Shown in pieces: positions 12,129 through 22,308 of a DNA stretch of 64,000 nucleotides; positions within the stretch are counted from its first letter, which is position 1; the number at the start of each line of letters is the position of its first letter. The notes under the pieces are model-generated. The model was not told the origin of the DNA, ran no database searches, and saw only the letters and a program-made list of their open reading frames with translations. The stretch covers positions 186,001-250,000 of the forward strand of contig NDFF03000057.1 of assembly GCA_002150815.3 (NCBI GenBank). The letters are read 5' to 3'. The position numbers and the translations under genes are program-made. This DNA is from Grammothele lineata (lineage: Eukaryota > Basidiomycota > Agaricomycetes > Polyporales > Polyporaceae).

Positions 12129-13982
12129 GGCGGGACAGTGTTTGGGGGCCGCGCGGGGGGGGGGGGGGGTGGGGTCGGGGCGGTCGAGGGCAGTGGGGGG
12201 CGTGTGTGCAGACGGAGTGAGGAAGAGAGGAGAAGAGAGGAGGCTCGTGCGGGCGAGGAGCTCGGTGAGCGCAGACGCCGCCGGCACCGGGACGCACAGA
12301 GCCCTAGTAGCGGGCGAAGAGGCGCCGAAGGAGTGGCGATCCGGCGGCGCGCGTCTCGTCGGCGACTCAAACGGCCTTGTCCAATCCGCGCCTGGCCCCC
12401 GATCACTGCGCCCGACGGTAGCTGACCAAGCGTGCCCCGCACTCCATTTCATCCGTCTCTCTCTCCGCTCACGCAGGCGGGGCTAGTGCAACTGCTTGCT
12501 CAGCGTGGTCGTCCACCAGGACAGCCCGTGATCCTCCCTGTCTCTCCCAGACACCCGCACGGTCCCCGTCGTCCGACGTCTCCCGAGCTCTCTGACACCG
12601 AGCGCCACGCGCTGACTCGACGCGCAGACAAAATGATAGACGCGTCCCTGCGGCCACAAGGGCGTCGTATGCACCCAGCCCCAGACCAACGGCCCGATCA
12701 CCCCTTTCTTACATGTAGGTTCATTCCTTCTGTCATCTTTGTTTCGCGCACAAACAGCACGAGGTGGAGGACCCCACCGGTGTTAATACCAACCGAGTCA
12801 GAGCCTCCACCTTCGTCCACCAGGTGGTTCCCGAACGTTCAAATTCGGCCCCCAACGGGCCCGTCGTGTACAGCCTCGTACGTACCACACACCCAAGTTG
12901 ACGGACGGCAGTCGGAGCTATCTATGTATAGCCTCTCGAGCCCCAAGCACAAGACGCCGTTCCCCGCACGGCACACTCGTTTGTCGGGGCCAGTTGCGGG
13001 GCACGTCCCGAGGCTAAACCTCTACCAGACGAACATCGCCGCGATTCGACTTCGATCGTCGAAGCCACCGCGACTGCGACAACAAATACCTCCCTATCTC
13101 TCTATTCAACACCTTGCGCGATCGGCGTTCGTGCGAGCACCGCGCTCGCTGCTGGGCGTGTACATAAGACGACTACGCCCGCGGCTTTAGCTTTAGGGCA
13201 AGTCGCTTCTCCGGCACCCGTACCCGGTGTTCTCCCAGAAGCGCCCCCGGTGTGTTCGGAGTCCGAGGCCGACATCTTCACAGCATGCGGTTTGCTGCCT
13301 CTCCAGGGAAAGATGGCTTCCAGCATGAAGGGAGAGAGGCACACGAGGACACAAGCGAACGTCTGCGATGGGGGCGGAATCTCGACGAGTCTCACATTAC
13401 CGACAGTATGTACGCTACTTATACGATACACGATACACCGGGCGGCGGGCCCGAGATAGTGATAGTGATAGAAACAGAGGGGGCGCGGGCGACGGCCAAA
13501 CCAAGCAAGAGGCGGGGGGGCGAGAGACACGGTGAGAAGCGAAGAGTGCGGGAAATGGAAGAATGTATGTGGATGAGTGTAATAGTATGCGTATGTGACG
13601 GGCGGGGCGGGGGTGTCGGAGAACTAGAGTATACAGGCGTACAGAGGTGATGTACGAGGACGAGGACGAGACCAAGGCGGGAGACGGATTTGATAGCAAT
13701 ACCGAACGAGCGCGATCAGGAGGAACGAAATGTCGGGACAGCGGACCGGGCGGGCGCTCTATACAAGGCGATATAGCGATGGCACGGTGGATAGGATAGC
13801 GAGTGCCGGAAATGGGTGGCGGACGGCAGTGTAAAGCGAGGGGGTATGTTGTATGACAGTGGCGGGAAACCTTAGACCGTTGAAGGACCACGACCGAGCG
13901 ACGAACGGGAAGGAGGACCGGGAAGGCAAAAGGGCAGGGGGGCAAGACCAGGGCAGGCGCCATCACCTCACGGCGCACGCGC
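12129..13982. other. intergenic between the two transcription factor genes
   Basis: The left 500 bases hold the G-rich promoter of copy 1. The rest has long random-looking frames on both strands (for example 12432-13190 plus) rich in Pro/Arg/Ser without recognisable domains. The last 500 bases are probably 3' region of copy 2. Confidence 0.45.
12155..12169. repeat. 15-base homopolymer G run within a G-rich block
   Basis: On the plus strand, fifteen consecutive G are followed by further G4 blocks up to about 12205. The run starts 27 bases upstream of the start codon of transcription factor copy 1, so it is C-rich on the sense strand of that gene, probably inside its 5' leader or core promoter. 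It could form a G-quadruplex, or be a length-variable or sequencing-error-prone site. Confidence 0.85.
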
Positions 13983-16900
13983 TCACAAGAACCCGTTCTC
14001 ATGCATGAACGACGTCCACCGCTCGTCCAGCCTCCCATGTCTCGACGCCAGCCCCAAGTTCACCAGCTCCTGCGGCGGCGCAAAGTGTCCCCCCGGCCCC
14101 TGCCCCGGACCGGCCCCCGCCCCGCCCGGGGTGGGCGGCTGCGAGCCGGGGTACCCCGCGCCCCCCGCGGTGTACCGCTGCATGATCTCCGCGCTGGGCG
14201 CGCCCGAGCCGTGCCCCGGGAAGCCTGCAGCGTTCCCGCCGTAGTGCGAGGGCGAGATCGGCTGGCCCGTGTTGACGTAGGGAGGCGGGCCGGAGGGGTG
14301 CCCGACCCACTGGAAGCCGACGTGCTCGCCGCCCTGCGAGTGCGAGTGCGCGTTCGAGTGGCTGTGCGCGTGGGGGTGCGCGTGCGCGTGTGGTTGGGGC
14401 TGCGAGTGCGAGAAGCTGAGACGGTACGCGTGCTGCCCGTGCGCCGGCGCCCCGGGCTGTTGTTGTTGCTGTTGCTGAGAGTGGATCCCCTGCGGCGGGT
14501 ACTGCGACGCTGGCGAGGGGTGGTGGTGCATCGCGCTCGAGCCCGTCTGCGCTTGGGCTTGGGCGGGCCACGCCTCCCTCAGCTGGATCCCCCCGCCGCT
14601 GCTGCCGGGGATGGGCGCGATCGGGAGTGCGGTCGGGGGTGTGATGAGCGGAGGCGCCGCGTCTCCTCCCGCCTGCTGGTGTTGTTGGTGTGGAGCGTGC
14701 AGGTGCGGGTGAGAGTTGGGGTGGGCCGCAGTGGGTTGGGCGAGCGTAGCAGGTGTAGGCGACGGCCGCTTGGACGCGACGACAACGGTGCGGCCCGCGA
14801 AGATGTCGAGCTCGTCCTCGTCATCTGCTTCGCCCGTCTTGACGTTCCACAACGAGCCGTCGTACATGGACGCGGCGGCCGCGTCGTTCTGCGAGCTCTG
14901 AAACGCGCAGTGCGCCTTCTCTCGCAGCCGGAGAAGGATAGGCTATAGGGGGGACAGGGCGGGTGGTTTACGTGAGCGATCATCGCACGAAGCCGCCGGC
15001 CAGCTGGAGACTCACCAGCGCCTTGCCTGCGCGTCGGCTGTGTTGGGAGGCTTGTACGAAGAGCTCGTACGCCTGATCGAGGTGGGCCATCGCTTGCGGC
15101 GCCATGGACGAGCGAGGGCCTCGGGTGACCACCGTCGCAAACACGACCTGCGGGGCCGCGCTCGAAGCATCAGCGGCTCGTCTCGGGTGCATGGGAAGCG
15201 CGATGTGCTCACCGATGCCGAGAACGCGAACGTCCAGATGACCCAGAAGCGCGCGCACATGGACGGGTACTGCCTAAATTGCTCCCTCACTACCTTGAGG
15301 ATGGTAACGGACGACCGGTACGCGACGAGGAACGAATGCGCGTACGCACTCCGCAGCGGATTCCGAGGACAGTCCATGATCGCCTGTGCGAAGAAGCTGC
15401 GGTGCAGGTACAGAAGGACTAATAGGTTGATGGATATAAGCGAGGTGTCAAAGAAGGATGGGGCCGCGTCAGATACTCACTAACTTCGCGGGAATGCGCC
15501 AGCACGAATCGGATCATGCTCTCTTGCAAAGGCGCCGGCTCGCAGTCCTGTGGTGGCGTTTCCAGGTCTTCCTGTAGCGCAGCAGCGTCCGGCGGGATCG
15601 GGAATTCCCGGACTTTGCGGTCGAGTTCCATGATGACCTCGTAGGAAGGCGCTTCAGCGGTCAGGGTCTTGGATGCTACCTCCGACACGCAGCTGAGGGC
15701 GAAACGGAAGCCCCAGTGCTCGACTGCGTACCGTTTGCCATGCAGCTGAGGTCAGAAATAGACCGGTGATACAGTACAGACTCGAACAGAACTCACAGGC
15801 CGCCTCGGGCTCTTCGCCGTCTTCGCTATCTGGTGGAGATATTGGTGTGGGGAATTTGCAGTCGATGTACTCTCGTTGGATCACAGGTGGGCGCCCCGTC
15901 ATCAGACTCTGCGATCCGTCAATATGATGGAGACCCGGCAAAACGTGGCCCGACGCACCTGCCAAGAATCCGCAACAAATAGGTCCCAGAATGTTACTCG
16001 TCTCCTTTCCAATATTTCTTGCGAGAACCCGAAGCGAACGCCGTCTCGATCTAGTTACGGGCTCCTTAACTCCGATCGTGGCAGGATGGATAGAAGGGAG
16101 GTACTTACGCAAACCAATCTAAAAATGTGTCATACCAGCGGTCAAGATCACCTCATCCGTCAGACATAGCCGTCCGCAAAAACATACCGTGTGAGACAGT
16201 TGGCCGGCGAGCGTCAGTAGAGCCCAAGAGAACTCCATATGATGATCCTGTCCGCCAGGCTCGTTCCCGACCATGGCCACGTATATACTCTGTAGATGCA
16301 GCGCTTGGATAGTAACAAGAGTCGGGTTCGAGAGCACAGGTTTGAGACACATCGCCGCCTGCGCGAGCTGGCAGTAGTGATCCCCCTCAGTGTTGTACGG
16401 CAGCTGTTTCAGGTCGACCAGAGCGCCGATAGCGAAGCACAGCAAGAGAAGCCCGAGCTCGTGCGGCCTGCTGTAGTCAGTCGTCGGCAGCGGAGCCTCC
16501 TCGCCGGCAGCCTGCTTGTAGAAGCGGGGGATCATTTCGTCGAAGATCTGCCGCCGGCTCACGCTACGGAAGAGCCACCCGGCGTAGTTGACGTATGACT
16601 CGGCAAGTTCGCACGCGCGCTGGTACGTCGGCAAATGTCCCTCGATGGTCTCGTACACCTGATGCTGAGAGCCCATCGGGGTGAATGGGAACGCGGTAGA
16701 GAAGCGGATGACGTCGCCGGGTAGAGGTGGCGTCTTCGAGTCACGTAAAGACTCCGGGGACCTGCTGCCATTACTTGGTGACGAGAGGTCATCTGTATCG
16801 GACTGGGGACAGACCGGTGAGAACACTGCGTGAGCGTTGCAAGGGCATACGTACGAAAAGCAGATACTACCAGACATGTGTCAGCGTAGATAAAGGGGCG

Positions 16901-17755
16901 GAAGAGCATATATGCGCACCTCAGTTCCACCTGTTGGTCCGAAGAATCTCGATATGCCCTGCTCGGTCATGGAGAGCATGCCGAAGGCGGAGACGACGTC
17001 GCCAGAGGGGGCTTCTGGAATGTCAAAATCGTCATCTTCGTCCATATTCCGCCTTTTTATATTGCTATCGGACAGGAGGGGGTGGGGCTCATTGGACGAC
17101 TTGGCTTGCAAGATCGCGAGCGCATCCTCGAGCTGGTGTACGCGCTCGCTCATTTTGGCTATTCGTCGGTGGAGATGCTCGGTCGCGGCGAGCACGAAAC
17201 TGGGAGGAGAATGGGCGGGCGGCCGGGAAAGTCGGACTGAATGGTACTCACCGAGTTCCCTGGCCAGTGGCGAGACTCCCTTTACGATCGTCAACTCTAT
17301 CGTACCCCAGATAGAATCTAGAAGCATGACGAACCGTTCGGACATAACGCAGCACATCCGCGACGCTAAGAAGACGTTAGGAAGCGAGCGCGAGGGATCA
17401 GGGGCCAGATGGTGCATACTTGGCATGACTGGCAGGGAATGGTCTTGTCGCAACGAATCTATGCGCGCGATGAGTGAAATGACATGGACTGTATGCGCGC
17501 TGTCGGAGAGAACGGACCTTGAGTCTGAGGAATAGGGCGGAGAGTCAGAAGAAGGCACATGTGCGGACGGACGCGGTGATCGCACCTGCGGCACTCTGCG
17601 CACGAGATTTCGCCCCTGCTCCGCTTGAGCTCGATCTCGCGAGCGTGGCTGGAATCGTACTTGATGTCTTCGTTGTCTCTGCGGAGGTTGTTTCTTCGAC
17701 GAGCGGCGGCGGCAGCGGCGGCGGCTTTGGAGGAGTCTGCAGGCATGAGGGGCAC
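13983..17755 (-). CDS. Zn(2)Cys(6) fungal transcription factor (tandem copy 2, with 7-base microexon)
   Basis: Exon 1 (17755-17586) encodes an alanine/arginine-rich start and ISCAECR. A 7-base exon (17524-17518) and the exon from 17458 complete the cluster to CAECRRLKIRCDKTIPCQSC; the next exon adds QRRGCAALCPN. Then follow GSLATGQGTRF, the coiled coil LHRRIAKMSERVHQLEDALA, a Fungal_trans-like middle (FAIGALVDLKQLPYNTEGDH, 16119-16877), and a C-terminal exon with ILLRLREKAHCAF, DELDIFAGRTVVV and a His/Gln/Pro-rich low-complexity tail (HAHPHAHSHSNAHSHS). It ends RWTSFMHENGFL. An alternative ATG is three codons downstream at 17746. It matches copy 1 along its whole length and shares the same C-terminal signature, so the two are an old tandem duplication. 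Target genes are unknown. Confidence 0.85.
17518..17524 (-). other. 7-base microexon of transcription factor copy 2
   Basis: The seven bases actcaag (minus strand) are flanked by ctcag and gtccgt. They supply one base of Arg plus Leu-Lys. Without them the first and third zinc-cluster exons cannot be joined in phase, and the C-x2-C-x6-C spacing seen in copy 1 would be lost. Confidence 0.8.
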
Positions 17756-18285
17756 GGAGAGAGAGGCACGGCGAGTCGGGACGGCGGAGGGGAAATGGAC
17801 TCTTTAGCCGCTGCGGGGGATAATTAGTTTTGGTGTTTTGAGAGCGCGATCGCGCCCGGGCGGGTGGGAAAGAATGGACAAGTTGGGCAAGCAGTGCCAG
17901 GCCGACGCAATCCGTAATGGGCCTGTTATGCGCCCGCCCCGGCTACCCGATGGCTCGATCATGTCCTCGGGCCCTGGCCACCAATCACAGCCGCCCTCGG
18001 CTCCGTCCTCGACCCGCCGCCCCGCCGAATCCTCGCCCGGGACTTGCCCGTCCCGCCACCGTTGCGCCGCAGCAGCCAGCGCTCGTCGAGCGCTCCCCCC
18101 GCCAGCTCACCATCGGCACCCAGCGCTTTCCTCAGCGCCCACTCACGCCGGCAGCCGTCGCGGGCGGCAGCGGGCGGCCCCCTCCGACAGTGCCAGCGCC
18201 CTCGCCAGCCTCCGCGAGCCCGCCTCCCTCGGACTTCGCGTGGCCAGCCTGACGTCGTCCAAATCAGGCAGCTCCAGCGCCGGCA
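17756..18285. other. intergenic, promoter side of transcription factor copy 2
   Basis: GC-rich sequence with Ser/Pro/Ala-rich frames on both strands. No domain or repeat recognised. Confidence 0.4.
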
Positions 18286-19571
18286 TTAGTCCCGCCTCCG
18301 CCTCCGCCTGTTCTCCGTCCACGGCCACGCCTGCTGCACCCGTCGACGGGCAAAGTTCTTCATGACTACTACCTCCGCCCCGTTCGCAACGCAACAAATG
18401 AAAACTGACGACCGAAGGCTCAACAACACTCCGCAGCGCGTGTGCACTCACTGCGCAGCCGTTTTTTGATTAACATGTTTCCGGACCCGGTTCTGAAAAG
18501 GAACGATCCTGCCTTCTGGCCCGCTGCCACTCTGCAGGCCATCATCTGCAAGCGTCCCTCCCTAATCTCCGATGCCCTTTCCAGCTTCGCGTGCGTCATC
18601 TCACTCAGGCTAGGCACGCCGTCCACAGCGTCCCACCTCCCGTTCAATGTCAGCTCAATAGTGGACCCCTCCTTCCGTCTCCACCCCCAAGGCCAGCAAC
18701 CATCACCGTCGAACCGAGTGAGTCGCGAACTCGGCATCCTGCGCAGCCCTGCCATGGTCTTTCAAGCTACGCAATGCGACACGGCTGGTGAGATCACGTC
18801 TTCGTCATTAACCGTACCTTGTCGACCCCCATCGACATCTTCGACACGTGTATCGCAAAGTACCTACGCCTTTTCCAGTCCACCCTCTGCCCGCCCCTGG
18901 CCGCGGCCCGGGCCACGAGTTCCACAGTGCGGGTCCGGGCTGGTCCAGTGGCCCTCCTCTTCCCAGCTTCTCCCCACAAACCCATACCACATGTCGCGGG
19001 TCCTCAGTCAGACGCGTCAAGCCCCGCACGTCAGAAACACGTCCGCATGAGAAACCATCACGTCCGCCGACCAGTCCCGCACGGGCGCCGCGCCGCGCCG
19101 CTGCTTCTGCAAGGTTCTTTGTCGTCCCGCTCACGTATCGTGTGAGAGCGCGCGCGTCCCAATCCGCAACTCTGGCTTGCATCTGATAAGCACCCCCGCC
19201 CCCGCGGCTGTAGGGTCCTCCACCGAACGCCGCCGCCGCTCCTCCTGCAGGTCCGGGTCTGCTGAGCGTACTAACGCTTCTTCGAATGTCAGCGTGTACG
19301 CTGTATGTAGGGCGGCGGAGTCTCTTCCAAGATTCCGGCCTGCGGATTTTGCAGACCCCTCGCGTCAGCACGCCCACCCTTGGGCGGGCCACCTGTCAGC
19401 AGGCAGCGCGGAAGCAGTTTGTTGCTGTACGAGGATCAATGCTAATAATTCAGGCGCGACAAGTGAACGTCGCTCGCCCTAAACCATCCCTGTACCAGTC
19501 GCGACTAGTACCTTGCAGAAACGCCACATAATCACCAACTCACCTATGTTCCGCCCGCATGCTTCACGCAT
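18286..19571 (-). CDS. possible unrecognised spliced gene (hypothetical)
   Basis: No known family. Several minus-strand pieces read like coding exons with usable splice sites. A short ATG exon at 19571 ends in a GTGAGT donor. An acceptor near 19350 opens a frame with RDSAALHTAYTLTFEEALV and CKPELRIGTRALSHDT. A GTGAGC donor joins in phase to an exon with RDMWYGFVGRSWEEEGHW. Further pieces are RVDWKRRRYFAIHVSKMSMG (about 18830-18890) and a 100-codon frame (18755-18465) with GVPSLSEMTHAKLERASEIR that ends at a GTGAGT donor. A last exon would stop at 18286. The joins between about 18930 and 18740 are not resolved; a frameshifted relic is also possible. Low confidence as a whole. Confidence 0.28.
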
Positions 19572-21448
19572 CACGTACTGCCAAGGTGTTCTCAGTGTGT
19601 CCCGCGAACATTCGGAATGCAAGACGTCGAAGCCTCGGTTTCGGCCTACCGCCGCAACTTCCTATGCCCGGTGGGCCACTTCACCGTCGCGTGCTGATGC
19701 GCTGGCGAGAGCCGTTCACACTATTATCAATATCATTGTGAGGCCTTCCATGAACCTCTCTTCGCTTCCCGGGTCGCGACTGAATTTTGAAACACTCGCG
19801 CCAGACAGGACGCACGCATCAGCGATCAATCATTTCCAATCAACGGTGCTCGATACAGCACTCCCCAAGTAGAAACTTGCAGGCCTCTGCCGTTTTCTTA
19901 CCGAGCGGCGCCGATCGAGCTGCAACACCACTGTGGATGGTGATCTCACACTTTCATGCTGCGCAACGCCACCGAAGGTGAGCACTGATGGACGTCGAAG
20001 TACGGTATGTACATACGTCCGTCGCTTAGCGGGACGTGCGACCCGAGCTGACTTCTGCCATGCTCAGCGCCGCCTGTTTTGAGAACCGTTTTGACTTCGC
20101 CGTTCGGCCAGCTCAGCCCTGCCGCGACGCTGCGCATAACCTTCTCTCCCTTCCTGCGTCAGCGTGTCAGCTATTACCGGCAAAAACAACGCCTGTGGAA
20201 GCAATAAAACGGAGGCGCCTTCGCATTCGTCTTCGCCGTGCATTCAGCCACCCTGATGGTTGTTACAAAGGCCCTCGTTCTGCTTACTGTCTCGCTCACC
20301 AGAACGGCGTCGTCCTTCGTCCCGCAGCCCCGCTGACGCTGCCGCTTCCGTGGGCACCGAGGTCCGACGCAGCACCCGGCACACAGAGCCGGGCTTCAAG
20401 GGTTAAGCTTTGGGGGTCTCCACACATTCCAGGGCAGGGGAGCCGCCGGCGTGCGGTGCAGGGTCGCAATCGCAACTCAAGTCCGGGTTCGAAGGGGCTG
20501 CCTACCGCCAACTGGGGCGCGCCACGACGACGATGGTGCTGCTGCGCTTACGGTTCTGTGGAGCGACAGGAGGGCCAGGCCGCCCCGGTGCTGCGAGGAC
20601 GGACAGCGCGCGGAGGGTGTGAAGTTTGAAAGACGTCGTGATTACGGACGTTTCGGAAGCGACGCAGGAGGAAGTTTTCGGCTGGCGTTCTTTGTGGAAT
20701 CTGAAGCTTGAAGGTAGCGGCTGAGTGGAATTCTGAGAGCATGCGCAGGCCCTTTGGCCGTTGGTCAGACAGCCGAGACACCAGCCGCACTTCTCCGCGG
20801 GGGTAGCCACACAGGGAGGCGCTGCGCACGGGGATGAATGGTGCACGGCGCACGGGCGCGTGGCTAACGTGTGTTCAGCTGGACGGTACCGCACCCGCGT
20901 CGTCTTGCAACCGTCCACCACCTGCTGCGCCGCCCCATCTTCCTTCTCCTCATCCAAGCCAGTTCACTGTGTCTGCAGACCTCGACGTTTCCATCCTCTC
21001 CGCTCCCCGGCCTCCTTGGCCGACCCAACTGTACTCAGCCACCATAACCAGCTCCCAGCACAGGCCATTACCTCTCCGTCGGACCAGTGTCAGCCGCATG
21101 ACCTTCGCGGAACGACCCAGGGCCCGGCACTTCACCCAACCGAATGGTACGCCGCTATATCCTCGCCTCTCGATTCCGAGCATCCCCTGCGCCACCTGAT
21201 GGGTCTCCGAGGCGAGTGTACAGCGCGGGGGGCAGCTCGGAAAGCGGAAGGATGGAAAGATGATGAACGGAGATCAGCCTGAGTATGTGATCTGGTCTGG
21301 TGGGCTCAAACGTGTACCTTCCCGGTACGCCGCGTGCTTGATGCACCCGTTCTAGAGGTGGTAAATGGGCTACTATTTACCTGCCATGGCGTGTATTGCG
21401 TACATACGAGAGGCATATTTATTCACATGACTGACGTTGCACCGTATA
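19572..21448. other. no supportable gene
   Basis: The longest frame is 20036-20629 (+, 197 codons), with no recognisable domain and a composition-driven look. A short stretch at 20633-20724 (+) reads DVVITDVSEATQEEVFGW and then stops, without a convincing exon upstream. Nothing further seen. Confidence 0.4.
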
Positions 21449-21474
21449 CTGTACCATTTCGACCTTAAGTTCAC
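21449..21474 (+). repeat. left terminal inverted repeat
   Basis: About 26 bases pairing with 22282-22308. The first 16 match perfectly, followed by a one-base indel. Confidence 0.7.
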
Positions 21475-22147
21475 CGGTGGGACAGCGTGACAGCGTTGAA
21501 CTCCCAGGTAGCATGTTCATGACCCCCCGTGAACCGTGACCCGAACTTAAAATATGTTCATGGTGGGGCGTGACAGCCTACAAGTTCATGCAGGCATGGG
21601 CCGCCCGTGGATACCAGCGGTCCGTGACTCACCGATAAGGCTACTAGCGAGCAACTATAACACCCGTGTAAGAACCGTGTCACTCGAGCCCCACCACAGA
21701 TATAACGAGACAGCCGAAGTTAACAATCTTGATGGCCTTCCTGTGAAGTCTCTGACTATATGACTGACATCACGCATCAGTCACTTGGCGCCACTGAATC
21801 ATCAGACGACCGTTACGTGTTGCCAGCTACACGCTGACATTGTCGAGGTTTGCAGCGTCAGTGAGGCCATTCTCCACGGATAAGATGGTGCAGGGATACT
21901 ATCGAGTGCAGGGGAGAAGGCCAGGAGTAGCGTAATACTGAACAGTTGAGACACTGGACGAGAGCGATATAGGCTCGGATGACGACAGCCGCGGCGCTCT
22001 CGGTTGTGGCGAGGCGCTTCCGCTTCCTATTCCGGAAATCGGAAGCTCCCGAGACGGTGCGTCGAAGAAATCAGGACTAGAGCACACCTCTCTCCAGATT
22101 TTTGTATTCTGAATAGTTATACATCATCAGAGGAGCTCAAAGAAGCT

Positions 22148-22183
22148 TCCCAGATAGTTTTTTTTTCGTGAAACTACCTGGGA
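22148..22183. repeat. hairpin inside the element
   Basis: Arms TCCCAGATAGTTT and AAACTACCTGGGA pair over 13 bases with one mismatch, around a T-rich 10-base loop. Confidence 0.6.
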
Positions 22184-22281
22184 GAAGAGATATAAGCGCG
22201 CGTGACCTTTGGGGAAGTTCGATGTTCAGACCCCATCGTGACCCGTGACACCCTAAGTTCAAAGGCCCTCGTGACCCGTGA

Positions 22282-22308
22282 CATGAACTTAGGGTCGAAA
22301 TGGTACAG
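22282..22308 (-). repeat. right terminal inverted repeat
   Basis: Reverse complement of the left end. Preceded by two copies of the GTGACCCGTGACA unit. Confidence 0.7.

Larger units (their letters stand above)
21449..22308. mobile_element. non-autonomous DNA transposon (MITE-like) with terminal inverted repeats
   Basis: The ends are inverted copies: CTGTACCATTTCGACC at the left, the same sequence in reverse complement at the right. After a one-base indel the match continues through TAAGTTCA. Both ends are flanked by TA, as expected of a Tc1/mariner-style target duplication, although two bases alone are weak evidence. Subterminal regions carry repeated units built on GTGACCCGTGACA and AAGTTCA, and a second inverted pair, CTCCCAGGTAG near 21499 and its complement near 22178. 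There is no transposase frame inside (the longest is 69 codons), so the element is about 860 bases and non-autonomous. Confidence 0.65.

Noticed and set aside
11964..12452. Overlapping open frames around the first exon of transcription factor copy 1
   Set aside because: They are shadows of the real exon and its G/C-rich leader. The exon borders and the zinc cluster fix the true frame.
12432..13190. Plus-strand frame of 252 codons between the two transcription factor genes
   Set aside because: Proline/arginine/serine-rich without recognisable motif, overlaps promoter sequence, and other frames are equally open. Treated as chance.
20036..20629. Plus-strand frame of 197 codons
   Set aside because: No recognisable domain, and a competing frame on the minus strand of similar quality. 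Not enough to call a gene.
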